Positions 43,103-55,426 of a stretch of DNA of 64,000 nucleotides are shown here, piece by piece. The notes beneath the pieces were generated by a model that made no database searches, was not told the origin of the DNA, and was given only the letters and a program-made list of their open reading frames with translations. The first letter of the stretch is position 1; each line of letters starts with the position of its first letter. Origin of the DNA: Streptomyces sp. NBC_00704 (GTDB taxonomy: Bacteria; Actinomycetota; Actinomycetes; Streptomycetales; Streptomycetaceae). The position numbers and the translations under genes were made by a program. The stretch is taken from NCBI RefSeq assembly GCF_036226605.1, contig NZ_CP109000.1:558001-622000 (forward strand). The letters run 5' to 3'.

Positions 43103-43477
43103 TCAGCGCAGGGTCGCGATGAAGTCGGTGCAGGCCTGGGCGCAGGCGCGACAGGCGGCCGCGCTGTCCTCGGCGCCCGGCTGGCGGTCGAAGACGTGCG
43201 CGCTCTCCAGGCAGACCGTCCGGCACCATTCCAGCTGGGCACGGATGCCGGCCTCGTCCGTCGCGCTCTCCTCGGACAGCACGCGGCAGGTGGCGTCGCA
43301 GACCTCGGCGCACATGATGCCCTTGCGCCGCACCAGTTCGTGATGCTCTCTGCCGTCCGGATCCACGAGGCTCGCGCGCAGCGCGCTGGCGCGCGCGCAC
43401 TCGGTGCACGCCTGGGCGCACGCGAAGCGGTCCTCCAGGAACCGGAACAGCTCCTGTTGGGATGTCGTCGTAGTCAC
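43103..43477 (-). CDS. Four-helix-bundle copper-binding-type protein (DUF326)
   Basis: The 124-aa protein carries paired Cys motifs spaced as in DUF326: CAQACTEC, CAEVCDATC, CRTVC and CRACAQAC, on four amphipathic helices. Such proteins (Csp-like) line the bundle core with Cys thiols and store Cu(I) or other metals. There is no signal peptide, so it should be cytosolic. GTG 43477 has no ribosome site, suggesting leaderless translation. It is divergent from the small membrane protein at 43605. Confidence 0.83.
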   Translation of the reverse strand: MTTTTSQQELFRFLEDRFACAQACTECARASALRASLVDPDGREHHELVRRKGIMCAEVCDATCRVLSEESATDEAGIRAQLEWCRTVCLESAHVFDRQPGAEDSAAACRACAQACTDFIATLR

Positions 43478-43604
43478 AGGGGGCGGGTAGCCGGGAGGCC
43501 CGCCGCCAAACCCGGGGGCGCCTCCGGGGCCGTCAGCCCTCCGTCGGCCCTCCGTCGATCCTCCTGGGGCGGTTCGTCCCGTTTTCTCCGGGTATTCAGC
43601 TGGT

Positions 43605-43970
43605 ATGACTACCGCAAGCCAACAGCTGGCCGCCGCGAGCGGCCTGCTCAGTCTCGGGCTGTTCGTGGTCGGAATGGCCCTGCTCGCCGTGCTCGGCGGC
43701 GGCTTCTGGCTGGGCGCCCGCGTCAAGTCGCGCGAGTCGGCACGGCCGCGCCCCGAGGAACAGCCGCACCTCCCGCCGGGCGGCGCCGTGCACGAGATCC
43801 GCGAGAACCGGGAACCCGACGAGGTGCCCCGGACGGCGGAGGGCGGCCGTCCCCTCACCCCGTACGAGTTGACCAACATGCAGACCCGGGCGAGCACGGA
43901 CAAGAAACGGCCGCGCTGGAGCCGGGGCAGCAGCGGCTCGTTCGGCGGCGGCGGTCTGGGCGCGCACTGA
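43605..43970 (+). CDS. Small single-pass membrane protein (DUF6479-like)
   Basis: The 121-aa protein has one N-terminal membrane helix (about residues 14-38, LLSLGLFVVGMALLAVLGGGFWLGARV), then a charged, Arg/Pro-rich cytoplasmic tail with EIRENREPDEVPRTAEGGRPLTPYEL and a Gly/Ser-rich end. I assign it to the DUF6479 type from memory; function unknown. Confidence 0.65.
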   Translation: MTTASQQLAAASGLLSLGLFVVGMALLAVLGGGFWLGARVKSRESARPRPEEQPHLPPGGAVHEIRENREPDEVPRTAEGGRPLTPYELTNMQTRASTDKKRPRWSRGSSGSFGGGGLGAH

Positions 43971-44077
43971 GCGACCCACGCTGAACACCGCGCGGATTCA
44001 CGCCCCCGCGCCCGTCACACCTCACGCCGGTCGCACCCTGCCCGTTCCCCTGCGGCGTGTGCGATGCGAAGCGGCCC

Positions 44078-44938
44078 TCACCGGGCCGCTTCGGCCACCG
44101 CGAGGGCCTGCTCCGCGTACGGGCGCCCGAACAGCACGGCGTGCACGAGCAGGGGGAAGAGCTGGTGCAGGCCGACGCGCCCGCGCCACCCGTCGGCGAG
44201 CGGCGACTGCTGCTGGTAGCCGGCCAGCACCTGGTCCAGGTGGGGGCAGCCGAACAGGAGCAGCATCGCCAGGTCCGTCTCCCGGTGACCGCCGTGGGCG
44301 GCCGGGTCGATGAGGCGGACGTCGCCGTCCGCGCCCCACAGCACGTTGCCGTTCCACAGGTCGCCGTGCAGGCGGGCGGGCAGTTCGGACGGCCCGGCCA
44401 GCTCCGGCAGACGCAGACACAGGCGCTCGATCCGGGACGCCTCGGCCGGGCCGAGCGTGCCCGCTTCGGCTGCCGCGCGGGCGTACGGCAGCACGCGCTC
44501 CTCCGCGTACCAGACCGGCCAGTCGTCGCCGGTCACGTTGCGCATCGGGGCCCGGCCGACGTAGGCGTCGCGGAGGCCTCCCGGCGGGGCCGCGCCGAAC
44601 GCCGGAGCACCGGCGGCGTGCAGGGCCGCAAGGTCCCGGCCCAGGCGGCGGGCGGCCGCGGCGTCCGGGGCGCCGGTCGCCACGCGGTCGGTCACCAGCC
44701 AGCGGTCGTCGTGCCCGTGCACGGCCGGGACGCGGACGGACCCGGCGGCGGCCAGCCAGCGCAGCCCGGCCGCCTCGGCCCCGGTCGCGCCGGGATCCTC
44801 GCCCCGCTTGACCATCACCACGCGCCCGTCGTCGAGGACGACCTCCGTCAGCGTCCCGGACAGCGACCGCTCGCGCCGGGGCGCCGCCCCGGCGTACCGG
44901 GCGGCGGCCGCGCCGGGACCGGAAGGAGGCACCCTCAT
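44078..44938 (-). CDS. Fructosamine kinase-family protein
   Basis: The 286-aa kinase-fold protein has the Brenner-like motif LPARLHGDLWNGNVLW, the DFG-equivalent LIDPAAHGGHRETDLAMLLLFG, and the family C-terminus with GWRGRVGLHQLFPLLVHAVLFG. Fructosamine-3-kinases phosphorylate sugar-amine adducts, allowing deglycation of proteins. ATG 44938 follows a strong GGGGGAGG. Its neighbours do not suggest a substrate. Confidence 0.88.
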   Translation of the reverse strand: MRVPPSGPGAAAARYAGAAPRRERSLSGTLTEVVLDDGRVVMVKRGEDPGATGAEAAGLRWLAAAGSVRVPAVHGHDDRWLVTDRVATGAPDAAAARRLGRDLAALHAAGAPAFGAAPPGGLRDAYVGRAPMRNVTGDDWPVWYAEERVLPYARAAAEAGTLGPAEASRIERLCLRLPELAGPSELPARLHGDLWNGNVLWGADGDVRLIDPAAHGGHRETDLAMLLLFGCPHLDQVLAGYQQQSPLADGWRGRVGLHQLFPLLVHAVLFGRPYAEQALAVAEAAR

Positions 44939-45051
44939 CCGAGGACCTCCCCCGGCGTACGGCCGGACGCACACCGGGCGGACGGGGCGGGACACGCTGA
45001 CATGACGGCCAGCCTACGCACGGCGCGGGCGGTGCACGGGGGGGCATCGGG

Positions 45052-45162
45052 CAGCCGACCGGCCGGGCAGCCGACCGGCCGGTCAGGCGGCCGGCCGGTC
45101 AGGCGGTCCGGCGGTCAGGCGGCCGGCCGGTCAGGCGGTCCGGCGGTCCGGCGGCCGGCCGG

Positions 45163-45169
<7 letters not shown>
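45052..45169. repeat. GGTCAGGCGGNCCGGCGG-type repeat array at the UvrA 3' end
   Basis: Units of GGCCGGTCAGGCGG and GGTCCGGCGG alternate for nearly 120 bp, starting in the gap and running just into the stop codon of the UvrA-type gene. This may be an imperfect tandem expansion. No gene is visible in it. Confidence 0.65.
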
Positions 45170-47544
<2,375 letters not shown>

Positions 47545-47775
47545 GCTCATCTCTCTCCATCCGTCGCGCGGACCGCCCGGTCCGTGTCGGCGTCGCCCGG
47601 CTCGTCGCGTTCGACGCCACGCTAGCCGGGCCACCGGGGCCGGCGCTTCTCCAAACGTGATCGGTTCGGCGGCGTTCATGTTCGGACAGGCCCTGGACAG
47701 TAAACGACAACGCGGAGCGGGGGCGGCGCGAAGGCGCTGGGATGGCCTGATTCGTCGTGCGGGATGAGGTGGCAC

Positions 47776-49797
47776 ATGGCCGAGGTGATGCGGGCGGAAC
47801 CGGCGCGGCGCACGGGTACGGGGGCGGGGGCGGGCGCAGCGAAGCAGAACGTCAGGCAGGACGGGAAGAAGGACGGGCCGGGGAAGGACGGGCAGAAACG
47901 GTGCGGCGGCCCGGCGGGAGCGCCGGACGACGCGCTCGGCGGGGCCGAGGAACGGTTCCGGGGGCTGCTGGAGGCGGCGCCGGACGCGATGGTCATCGTC
48001 GACGACACGGGCATCATCAAACTCGTCAACGCCCAGACGGAGGCGCTGTTCGGGCACGGTCGCGAGGAACTGCTCGGCTGTCCCGTCGAGTTGCTGATCC
48101 CGCACCGCTTCCACCACCAGCACACCGCGCACCGGCGCGGGTACACGGCCAACCGCCAGGTGCGTCCCATGGGCGCCGGGCTCGAACTGCACGGGCTGCG
48201 CAAGGACGGCACCGAGTTTCCCGTCGAGATCAGTCTGAGTCCGCTGGAGACCGCGGAGGGGCTGCTCGTGTCGGCGGCGGTGCGCGACGTCAGCGACCGC
48301 AAGGCGGCCGAGGCGCGCATCAACGAGCTGGCCGCGCTGGTGGAGTCGTCGCAGGACGCGATCCTCGCCAAGACCCTCGACGGGTACATCACCTACTGGA
48401 ACGCGGCCGCACAGCGCCTGTACGGCTACACCGCCGACGAGGCCATCGGCCGGCACGTCTCGGTGCTGGCCCCGCCGGAGCTGCGGGGCGAGGTGCGCGA
48501 GCTGCTCAAGCGGCTGCGGCACGCGGAGAAGGTGGAGCACTACGAGACGCTGCGGTTGACCAAGTCCGGGGCGCTGCTGGACGTGGACGTCACGCTGTGG
48601 CCGACCAGGGACACCCACGGCAGGGTGGCCGGCGCCTGCGCCATCGTGCGCGACATCAGTGACCGCAAGCGCGCGGAGGCCGAGCTGACCGTCCTGTACG
48701 AGCAGCAGCGGCACATCGCGCTGACCCTCCAGCGCAGCCTGATGGGCACGCCGCCGGCGCTGCCCGGTCTGGCCACCGCGAGCCGCTACCGGCCCGCCAC
48801 CCAGGGCGCCGGGGTGGGCGGCGACTGGTTCGACCTGATTCCGCTCGGCGCCGACCGGGTGGGCGTGCTGATAGGCGACGTCATGGGCCGCGGGCTGGAG
48901 GCGGCCGCCGTCATGGGGCAGCTGAGGTCGGCCGCGCACGCCCTGGCGAAGACCGGGATGCAGCCGCGGCAGCTGATGCGGGCCCTGGACACCTGCGTCG
49001 CCGACCTGGACGTCCCCGACCAGCTCGTCACCTGCTGCTATCTGGTGATCGCGCCGGACGCGGGCACGGTGACGGTGTGCTCTGCGGGGCATCTGCCGGT
49101 GCTGGTCGCCGGGGTCGGCGAGGGCATCAGCCAGCTGTCCTGCCCGGTCAACACCCCGCTCGGGGTGGGCGACGTGGTGTACGAGCAGTCCAGTTCGGAG
49201 ATACCGCCGGGGGCCACGCTCGTGCTGTACACGGACGGCCTCATCGAGACCCCGGGCAGCGACATCGAAGTGCGCATCGACGAACTGACGGACCTGCTGG
49301 GCCAGTTGTTCGTCGGCACGCCGTGTCTGGAGGCCGCGGCGGACCATGTCCTGGCGGGTCTGCTGCCGGACGCCGACGGTCACAACGACGACGTCACCCT
49401 GCTGCTGGCGCAGCTGCCGGCCGCGCCGCTGGCCGCCGTCACGACGCACCTCCCGGCCGCCCCGGCCTCCGTGCCGCAGGGGCGTGCCTTTCTGCGTGCG
49501 GCGCTGACCGGGTGGGACTGCGCGGACAGCGCCGACGACGCGCTCCTGCTGCTGTCGGAGACGCTGACCAACGCCGTCCAGCACGCCGAGGGCCCGGTGG
49601 GCGTGCATCTGCACCGCACGGCCACCGACCTCACGGTGGAGGTCAGCGACCGCAGTCCGCAGCCGCCCCAGCCGCGCACGGCGGTCGAGGACGAGGAGTC
49701 GGGCCGCGGTCTGATCCTGGTCCGGGCCCTCGCCGCCGACTGGGGGGTGCGGCCGACGGACGAGGGCAAGACGACCTGGTTCACGCTGAGGCTGTGA
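47776..49797 (+). CDS. PAS-PAS-PP2C-HATPase sensor phosphatase
   Basis: The 673-aa protein has a Gly/Lys-rich N-terminus, two PAS domains (about residues 55-175 and 180-300), a SpoIIE-type PP2C domain with [29 protein letters not shown] and [10 protein letters not shown], and a C-terminal HATPase_c anti-sigma-factor-kinase-like domain with [13 protein letters not shown] and [15 protein letters not shown]. This is the multi-domain layout typical of Streptomyces partner-switching regulators responding to a signal through PAS. ATG 47776 follows GAGGTG at seven bases; ATG 47764 is possible. It overlaps the convergent ATP-grasp gene by 17 bp. Confidence 0.9.
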   Translation: MAEVMRAEPARRTGTGAGAGAAKQNVRQDGKKDGPGKDGQKRCGGPAGAPDDALGGAEERFRGLLEAAPDAMVIVDDTGIIKLVNAQTEALFGHGREELLGCPVELLIPHRFHHQHTAHRRGYTANRQVRPMGAGLELHGLRKDGTEFPVEISLSPLETAEGLLVSAAVRDVSDRKAAEARINELAALVESSQDAILAKTLDGYITYWNAAAQRLYGYTADEAIGRHVSVLAPPELRGEVRELLKRLRHAEKVEHYETLRLTKSGALLDVDVTLWPTRDTHGRVAGACAIVRDISDRKRAEAELTVLYEQQRHIALTLQRSLMGTPPALPGLATASRYRPATQGAGVGGDWFDLIPLGADRVGVLIGDVMGRGLEAAAVMGQLRSAAHALAKTGMQPRQLMRALDTCVADLDVPDQLVTCCYLVIAPDAGTVTVCSAGHLPVLVAGVGEGISQLSCPVNTPLGVGDVVYEQSSSEIPPGATLVLYTDGLIETPGSDIEVRIDELTDLLGQLFVGTPCLEAAADHVLAGLLPDADGHNDDVTLLLAQLPAAPLAAVTTHLPAAPASVPQGRAFLRAALTGWDCADSADDALLLLSETLTNAVQHAEGPVGVHLHRTATDLTVEVSDRSPQPPQPRTAVEDEESGRGLILVRALAADWGVRPTDEGKTTWFTLRL

Positions 49798-50758
49798 GCC
49801 CCCGGCGCGGACCGCCGCGGGTACGCGACAGGGCGTTCAGGTGCGCCTGGACGTAGGGCACGGCCACGGCGTGCAGTTCGCGTTCGCCGTCGACGAAGGC
49901 GGGCTGCACGTTGACCTCGAAGACGACCCCGCCGTTCTCCGCGGCGAGGTCCACGCCGGCGAAGGGCAGACCCACGGACGCGGTGGCGGCGACGGCGAGT
50001 TCGGCGAGCCGGGGCGGGAGGTCCGGCGGGGCGAGGTGGACGGCGGTGGCGCCCTGGCAGGTGTTGCAGGGGGTGTCGGTGGCGGGCTGCACATGCTCGC
50101 GGGCGTGCACGACCCGGTCGCCCAGGACGAACACGCGGAACTGGTGGCGCAGGCCGTCGGCGGTGATGTTGCCCGCGTCACGGGACAGGAGCCAGTCGGT
50201 GCCGCGTTCCGCGTAGTAGGCGGCCGCGCGCTCCAGCCGCTCGGGGGTGTCGACGTGGAAGGTGTCGTTGCCGCCGGTGCCGACGACGGGCCTGGCCCAG
50301 GTGTCGCGGCCGAGGCGCTCGAACACGTCGGCCGCCTCCCTCGGGGAGGGCCGCGACAGCACCGCGGTCTCCATCTGGGCGACGCCGTCCCGCCGGAAGC
50401 GTTCGACGGTCAGGTTCTTCTCGGTGGCGGTCCGCCACGCGTCCGGGCCGGCGGCGAGGGTCACCACGCCGTGGCTCTCCAGGAGCCGCTGGAACCCGGC
50501 GAGCGCACGGCGGTGGTGCGGCGGGATCTCGTAGAGCAGGACGACGTCGGGCACGAAGTCCAGCCGCTGCTCGGGAACCTGAAGGCGTAAGCGGTTCCCG
50601 TGCCGGACGCCGCGGCCGGTCCCGCCGGTCGCGAAGTGGTGGGAGTCGACCCGGACGGGCGGTGCGCCGGTGAGCAGTTCCACGGCGTCGGCGAGGTACT
50701 CACGGCAGCCTTCGGGCGAGGTGGGGTCGGCGATCAGGGCGATGCACGGTCGGGACAC
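49781..50758 (-). CDS. ATP-grasp (RimK/glutathione-synthetase-like) protein
   Basis: The 325-aa protein has an N-terminal Rossmann-like part ([18 protein letters not shown]), a central ATP-binding segment and the C-terminal motif [15 protein letters not shown], where Glu and Asn bind magnesium. ATP-grasp ligases join a carboxylate to an amine or thiol through an acyl phosphate. Its partner and substrate are unknown, and no precursor-peptide gene is visible. GTG 50758 follows GGAGG. Codon 57 (50590-50588) is TTA, so it should need the bldA tRNA. Its stop overlaps the end of the converging sensor phosphatase. Confidence 0.8.
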   Translation of the reverse strand: MSRPCIALIADPTSPEGCREYLADAVELLTGAPPVRVDSHHFATGGTGRGVRHGNRLRLQVPEQRLDFVPDVVLLYEIPPHHRRALAGFQRLLESHGVVTLAAGPDAWRTATEKNLTVERFRRDGVAQMETAVLSRPSPREAADVFERLGRDTWARPVVGTGGNDTFHVDTPERLERAAAYYAERGTDWLLSRDAGNITADGLRHQFRVFVLGDRVVHAREHVQPATDTPCNTCQGATAVHLAPPDLPPRLAELAVAATASVGLPFAGVDLAAENGGVVFEVNVQPAFVDGERELHAVAVPYVQAHLNALSRTRGGPRRGLTASA

Positions 50759-51104
50759 AGCGGCCTCCAGGGGCTCTCGACGCGCGCTCGTACCGCGGGC
50801 GGCCCACGCGCGGCCCGAGCGGTGTCACGGATGGTGCCTGTCGCGTGGGTGGTCGTCGCACCCGTCGCCCGGGGGAGCCGCGCCGGTGTGCGGAGCCGTG
50901 CCCGGTCCGGACGGCGCCGGTCGGGACGGATGACCACGAGGTGGTGGGGCTCGCCCCGCCGGCTGCGCCCGCGGGGCTGGCCGACCACTGTAGGCACCCC
51001 GCGGGACGCCGTGCCAGGGCGCACGGCGGTCCGCATCCTGCCCCTGTGCCTGCGCCGTCCGCCCCGGTGCGTGCGCCCTGCCTCACCGCGGGCGGGCCGT
51101 CGCC
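50759..51104. other. 346-bp intergenic region, no gene seen
   Basis: No convincing coding frame. A stem GCCGTG-N8-CACGGC (51008-51027) lies downstream of the phosphoketolase stop and might help end its transcript; the rest probably carries the promoter of the ATP-grasp gene. Confidence 0.45.
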
Positions 51105-53489
51105 TCAGCCGTCCCAGGCCCAGTCGGCGACCTCGGGCAGATCGGTGCCGTGGGCGCGGATCCAGTCGTGGTGGCGCAGCCGGACGTCCTCCATCCGCTG
51201 GCGCACGGCGGCGGCCCGCACGGCGAGGCCGGGGACCCGGTCGATGACGTCCATGACGAGGCGGTAGCGGTCGAGGTCGTTGCGGACGACCATGTCGAAG
51301 GGCGTGGTGGTGGTGCCGATCTCCTTGTAGCCGCGCACATGCAGGTGGCGGTGGCCCGTGCGGCGGTAGGCGAGCCGGTGGATGAGCCACGGGTAGCCGT
51401 GGTAGGCGAAGATCACCGGCTTGTCGGCGGTGAACAGGCCGTCGTACTCGAAGTCGCTCATCCCGTGCGGGTGTTCGCCGCTGGGCACGAGACGGGCGAT
51501 GTCGACGACGTTGACGACCCGCACGGCGACTTCCGGCAGGTGGCGGCGGAGCAGCTGGGCGGCGGCGAGCACCTCCTGCGTGGGCACGTCGCCGGCGCAG
51601 GCGAGGACCACGTCGGGTTCGCGGGTCCCGTCCCCGGTGCCGGCCCAGTCCCACACGCCGGCCCCACGGGCGCAGTGCGCGCGCGCCTGGTCCATCGTCA
51701 GCCAGTCGAAGCAGGGCTGCTTTCCGGCCACGATGACGTTGACGTGATCACGGCTGCGCAGGGCGTGGTCGGCGACGGCCAGCAGGGTGTTGGCGTCCGG
51801 CGGGAGGTAGACCCGCACGACCGCCGGGCTCTTGTTGAGGATGTGGTCGACGAAGCCGGGGTCCTGGTGGGAGAAGCCGTTGTGGTCCTGGCGCCACACG
51901 TGCGAGGTCAGCAGGTAGTTGAGGGAGGCGACGGGTGCGCGCCAGCCCAGTTCCCTTGACGTCTTGAGCCACTTGACGTGTTGATTGACCATCGAGTCGA
52001 CGATGTGGACGAACGCCTCGTAGCAGGAGAACAGTCCATGCCGTCCGGTCAGCAGGTAGCCCTCCAGCCAGCCCTGGCAGGTGTGTTCGGAGAGGATCTC
52101 CATCACCCGGCCGTGCCGGTCGAGGTTCTCGTCGACCTCGAGGGTCTGCGCCTGCCAGGCCTTGCCGCTGGCCCCGTACACGGCCTGCAACCGGTTGGAG
52201 GCGGTCTCGTCGGGGCCGACCAGACGGAAGTCGCGCCGGTCGGCGGTGGCCCGCATGACGTCCTCCAGCACACCCCCGAGGACCCTGGTCGGTTCGTGCA
52301 GGCTGATGCCCGGCTTGTCGACGGGGACGGCGTACGCGTCGAGGTCGCCCAGCGGGAGTTCGCGCAGCAGCAGTCCGCCGTTGGCGTGCGGGGTGGCGCC
52401 CAGCCGGCGGGCGCCCTCGGGGATCCGGGCCAGGACGTCGGGACGGGGGCGGCCCTGCTCGTCGAAGAGCTCCTCGGGCCGGTAGGAGCGCAGCCAGGCC
52501 TCCAGTTGCCGCAGATGCTCGGGCTCGTCCCGGACGGCGGACAGGGGCACCTGGTGGGAGCGCCAGGTGCCCTCGACGGGCAGACCGTCGACGTGGGCGG
52601 GGCCGGTCCAGCCCTTGGGGGTGCGCAGCACGATCACCGGCCAGCGGGGGCGCTCGCCGGACCCGTCCTCGCGGGCCGCGCGCTGGAAGGCCGCGATGCG
52701 GTCGAGGGCGGTGTCCATGGCCTCGGCCATCGCACGGTGGACGGCGTCCGGCTCGTCGCCGGTGACGTGGATCGGGTCGTGGCCGTAGCCGCGCAGCAGC
52801 TCGTCGAGTTCGGACTCGGGGATCCGGGCCAGCACGGTGGGGTTGGCGATCTTGTAGCCGTTGAGGTGGAGGATCGGCAGGACCGCCCCGTCGTGGACCG
52901 GGTCGAGGAACTTGTTCGAGTGCCAGGCGGCGGCCAGCGGACCCGTCTCCGCCTCGCCGTCGCCGATCACGCAGGCGACCAGCAGGTCCGGGTTGTCGAA
53001 GGCGGCGCCGTAGGCGTGGGACAGGGAGTAGCCGAGTTCGCCGCCCTCGTGGACGGAACCGGGCGTCTCCGGCGCGACGTGGCTGGGCACGCCGCCGGGG
53101 AAGGAGAACTGCCGGAACAGCCGGGCCATGCCGGCCGCGTCCCGGGTGACGTCCGGGTAGGTCTCGGTGTAGGACCCCTCCAGCCAGGAGTTGGCGACCA
53201 CCGCGGGCCCGCCGTGGCCGGGGCCCCAGACGCAGAGCGCGTTCAGGTCCCGGGCGCGGATCACGCGGTTGAGATGGGTGTGGACCAGGTTCAGTCCCGG
53301 CGAGGTCCCCCAGTGCCCCAGCAGCCGGGGTTTGACGTGCTCCGGCCGCAGCGGCTCGGTGAGCAGCGGGTTGGCCATCAGGTAGATCTGGCCGACGGCC
53401 AGGTAGTTCGCGGCGCGCCAGTGGGCGTGCAGCGTCCTGACCTCGTCGTCGGTGAGCCGGGTGGACGTCGCTCGCGGGTCGACGGACAT
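51105..53489 (-). CDS. xfp: Phosphoketolase (xylulose-5-P/fructose-6-P)
   Basis: The 794-aa protein matches XFP throughout: N-terminal [36 protein letters not shown], the thiamine-diphosphate motif [17 protein letters not shown] with [19 protein letters not shown] and [18 protein letters not shown], and [10 protein letters not shown] at the end. Phosphoketolase splits xylulose-5-phosphate (or fructose-6-phosphate) with phosphate to acetyl-phosphate and a triose or tetrose phosphate, giving a route to acetyl-CoA. ATG 53489 follows AAGGGAA. An RpiB-like isomerase lies 138 bp upstream on the same strand. Confidence 0.93.
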   Translation of the reverse strand: MSVDPRATSTRLTDDEVRTLHAHWRAANYLAVGQIYLMANPLLTEPLRPEHVKPRLLGHWGTSPGLNLVHTHLNRVIRARDLNALCVWGPGHGGPAVVANSWLEGSYTETYPDVTRDAAGMARLFRQFSFPGGVPSHVAPETPGSVHEGGELGYSLSHAYGAAFDNPDLLVACVIGDGEAETGPLAAAWHSNKFLDPVHDGAVLPILHLNGYKIANPTVLARIPESELDELLRGYGHDPIHVTGDEPDAVHRAMAEAMDTALDRIAAFQRAAREDGSGERPRWPVIVLRTPKGWTGPAHVDGLPVEGTWRSHQVPLSAVRDEPEHLRQLEAWLRSYRPEELFDEQGRPRPDVLARIPEGARRLGATPHANGGLLLRELPLGDLDAYAVPVDKPGISLHEPTRVLGGVLEDVMRATADRRDFRLVGPDETASNRLQAVYGASGKAWQAQTLEVDENLDRHGRVMEILSEHTCQGWLEGYLLTGRHGLFSCYEAFVHIVDSMVNQHVKWLKTSRELGWRAPVASLNYLLTSHVWRQDHNGFSHQDPGFVDHILNKSPAVVRVYLPPDANTLLAVADHALRSRDHVNVIVAGKQPCFDWLTMDQARAHCARGAGVWDWAGTGDGTREPDVVLACAGDVPTQEVLAAAQLLRRHLPEVAVRVVNVVDIARLVPSGEHPHGMSDFEYDGLFTADKPVIFAYHGYPWLIHRLAYRRTGHRHLHVRGYKEIGTTTTPFDMVVRNDLDRYRLVMDVIDRVPGLAVRAAAVRQRMEDVRLRHHDWIRAHGTDLPEVADWAWDG

Positions 53490-53627
53490 CTCGGGTTCCC
53501 TTCCCGGTCGGGTTGGCTCGCGGGTGTGCCGGTCCGTACCTGCCCACCCTGCCCCGTTTTCGGGGTGTCCGACAGAGCGCGGCGACCCGTACGGAGGAGC
53601 GGAGCCGTCCGTACGGGGGGGCGTCCG

Positions 53628-54089
53628 CTACCCGGGTGAGCCCGCCCTGCCGGCGTCGAGGCCTTCGACGTGGGCGACGTTTCGCCGGTCCTCGGCGTCC
53701 CCGCCGGCCTCGGCGGCGAACCAGGCGTCCAGGATCTCCTTGAGCAGCGGCTCGGACGTCAGGCGCAGGCTGAGCGCGAGGACGTTGGCGTCGTTCCAGC
53801 GGCGGGCCCCGTCGGCGGTGTAGCCGTCGGCGCACAGCGCGGCACGGACGCCGGCCACCTTGTTGGCGGCGATGGACGCGCCGGTGCCGGTCCAGCAGCA
53901 CACCACGGCCTGCTCGGAGGTGCCGTCGGCCACATCGCGGGCCGCGGCCTCGGAGCACACCGCCCAGCTCGGGTCGTCGCCGCTGCGCAGCGCGCCGTGC
54001 GGGACCACGTCGTGCCCGCGGCCGCGCAGTTCGGCCACCAGGGCCCGGGCCACTGGCTCGTCCATGTCCGAGGAGACGGAGATCCGCAT
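53628..54089 (-). CDS. RpiB/LacA/LacB-family sugar-phosphate isomerase
   Basis: The 153-aa protein fits the RpiB fold: ISVSSDMDEPVARALVAELRGRGHDVVPHGAL, catalytic region VVCCWTGTGASIAANKVAGVRAALCADGYTADGARRWNDANVLALSLRLTSEPL and a closing helix. RpiB interconverts ribose-5-P and ribulose-5-P; LacAB and other homologues act on other sugar phosphates. Next to phosphoketolase it could supply pentose phosphate. There is no ribosome site, and TAGGCT ends seven bases before the ATG, so a leaderless mRNA is plausible. The C-terminal 15 residues are variable. Confidence 0.8.
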   Translation of the reverse strand: MRISVSSDMDEPVARALVAELRGRGHDVVPHGALRSGDDPSWAVCSEAAARDVADGTSEQAVVCCWTGTGASIAANKVAGVRAALCADGYTADGARRWNDANVLALSLRLTSEPLLKEILDAWFAAEAGGDAEDRRNVAHVEGLDAGRAGSPG

Positions 54090-54124
54090 ACGAGGGAGCC
54101 TACTGAGGGCGACCGCGCACCGCC

Positions 54125-54202
54125 GCCCGGAACGGCATTCACCCACAACTGCCCGGTACGGCATTCACGTACGGCCGCCCGGTAGGGCATTCACATACGG
54201 CC
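54125..54202. repeat. Three 26-bp tandem repeats upstream of the isomerase gene
   Basis: Units start with GCCCGG at 54125, 54151 and 54177 and share GGCATTCAC at the same place; a decayed fourth unit begins at 54203. The period is exactly 26 bp. They lie in a 458-bp gap that has no visible gene. Confidence 0.8.
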
Positions 54203-54276
54203 GCCCGGAGCTGCGTCCACCGGCCCCGCGGGGTTCGCCCACCGCGCGGTGTCCACCGGTGGATGGAGTTCGCGGC

Positions 54277-54327
54277 CGGGTGGAGTTCACCGGCGGGTGG
54301 ACTTCATCGGCGGGTGGAGTTCATCGG
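54277..54327. repeat. Three 17-bp tandem repeats
   Basis: CGGGTGGAGTTCACCGG, CGGGTGGACTTCATCGG and CGGGTGGAGTTCATCGG follow each other head to tail, with a weaker copy before them. They are only 75 bp from the 26-bp array but are unrelated to it. Confidence 0.78.
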
Positions 54328-54547
54328 CCGTGCGCGCGTCACCGGCCGGACCGAGTCGAGCGGCCGGCCGTAACGGGCCTCGGCCGGACGACTCCGACCG
54401 GCCGGGCCGCGGCGGCGGACGGCGTCTGCGTGATCGCCGGTACCCGGGGGTGCCGAGGGTGCCGACCACCCCGTCGGGGCCGAGGCGGACGAGCCGGGAC
54501 CCGGGCCCGGGGCCCGCACACCTCCGTGGCCGCCCGCCGTGGCGCGG

Positions 54548-55426
54548 TCAGCCGGGAGAGCCCCAGGTGCCGTTGGTGAGTCCGACCGGGTTGGCGGCCG
54601 GCACGATTCCGGAGTCCAGGACGGTGCGGGCGAGCGGTTCGAGCAGATGGGCCAGGCGGGCGGTGGCGTCGGGGCCCAGGGCCGTCCACGGCGCGGCCGC
54701 GGCGGCGTCCGTGTCCGCCTCGATCCGCTCGTGGGCTGCCGACCCGGCCGCGCTGAGGCGTCCCCGGCCGTCGAGCCAGCCGCGCTCGGCGAGGTCCTTC
54801 TCCGCCGCCCGCCACGCGTCGGCGTCCCACTGGCGGGCGCTCCGCTGGAACTCCGCGTCGGTCTCGCCGGCCGCGCTCTTGAGCGCCATCGCCGCGACCG
54901 GCCCCAGTCGGCGGCCCACCAGCACGGCGAAGTGCCCGTCGCCGCGGTGTTCGCGCAGCGTGGTCACGGCCTGCCAGAGCCTGACGTGGGGCTGCGCGGG
55001 GCGGGGCAGGGCCTGGTTGGCGGCGCCCAGCACGCGCCCGGCCGTGTCCGCGGCCAGGGCCGCCCGCCAGGCCAGGTCGGCGGCCTCGGCCACTTCGGCG
55101 GAGGCGACGACGTCCGCGCCGTACAGGCGGGTCATCGCCGCGTCTATGGCCCGCTCGCGCGCTCGGAGCACCTCCTGCGGCGAGGCGTGGCCCCAGGCGT
55201 CCGGCAGTGCGCGCGCCACCCGGTCGGGGTGGAAGACGTGGAAGCAGCTGGTGACCACCGCGGCGGGCGCGGGCCCGAGGGGCGCCGCGCGCAGCGCGAA
55301 GTACCCCATCCAGTAGCCGCGCATCCCGAGGCCGTCGGCCGCCTCGCGTACCTCGGGGGCGAAGTAGACGAGCTGGTGCACCGGCTCGAACCTCTCCCAC
55401 ATCGCCCGTGCGACGGTGTCGCCCAC
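54548..55426 (-). CDS. SalK/SCO6745-family helix-turn-helix-like protein
   Basis: The 292-aa protein resembles the SCO6745/SalK type, which has two duplicated winged-helix-like halves: FEPVHQLVYFAPEVREAADGLGMRGYWMGYFALRAAPLGP at the front and LGPVAAMALKSAAGETDAEFQ later. Members are common in actinobacteria and have no known enzyme activity; some are called regulators. GTG 55426 follows a GGGAGGG site. It is divergent from the GH115 gene. It converges on the tandem-repeat region beyond its 3' end. Confidence 0.65.
   Translation of the reverse strand: MGDTVARAMWERFEPVHQLVYFAPEVREAADGLGMRGYWMGYFALRAAPLGPAPAAVVTSCFHVFHPDRVARALPDAWGHASPQEVLRARERAIDAAMTRLYGADVVASAEVAEAADLAWRAALAADTAGRVLGAANQALPRPAQPHVRLWQAVTTLREHRGDGHFAVLVGRRLGPVAAMALKSAAGETDAEFQRSARQWDADAWRAAEKDLAERGWLDGRGRLSAAGSAAHERIEADTDAAAAAPWTALGPDATARLAHLLEPLARTVLDSGIVPAANPVGLTNGTWGSPG

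Noticed and set aside
49781-50758. ATP-grasp gene as part of a graspetide (RiPP) cluster
   Set aside because: No precursor peptide, partner enzyme or transporter is visible within several kilobases.
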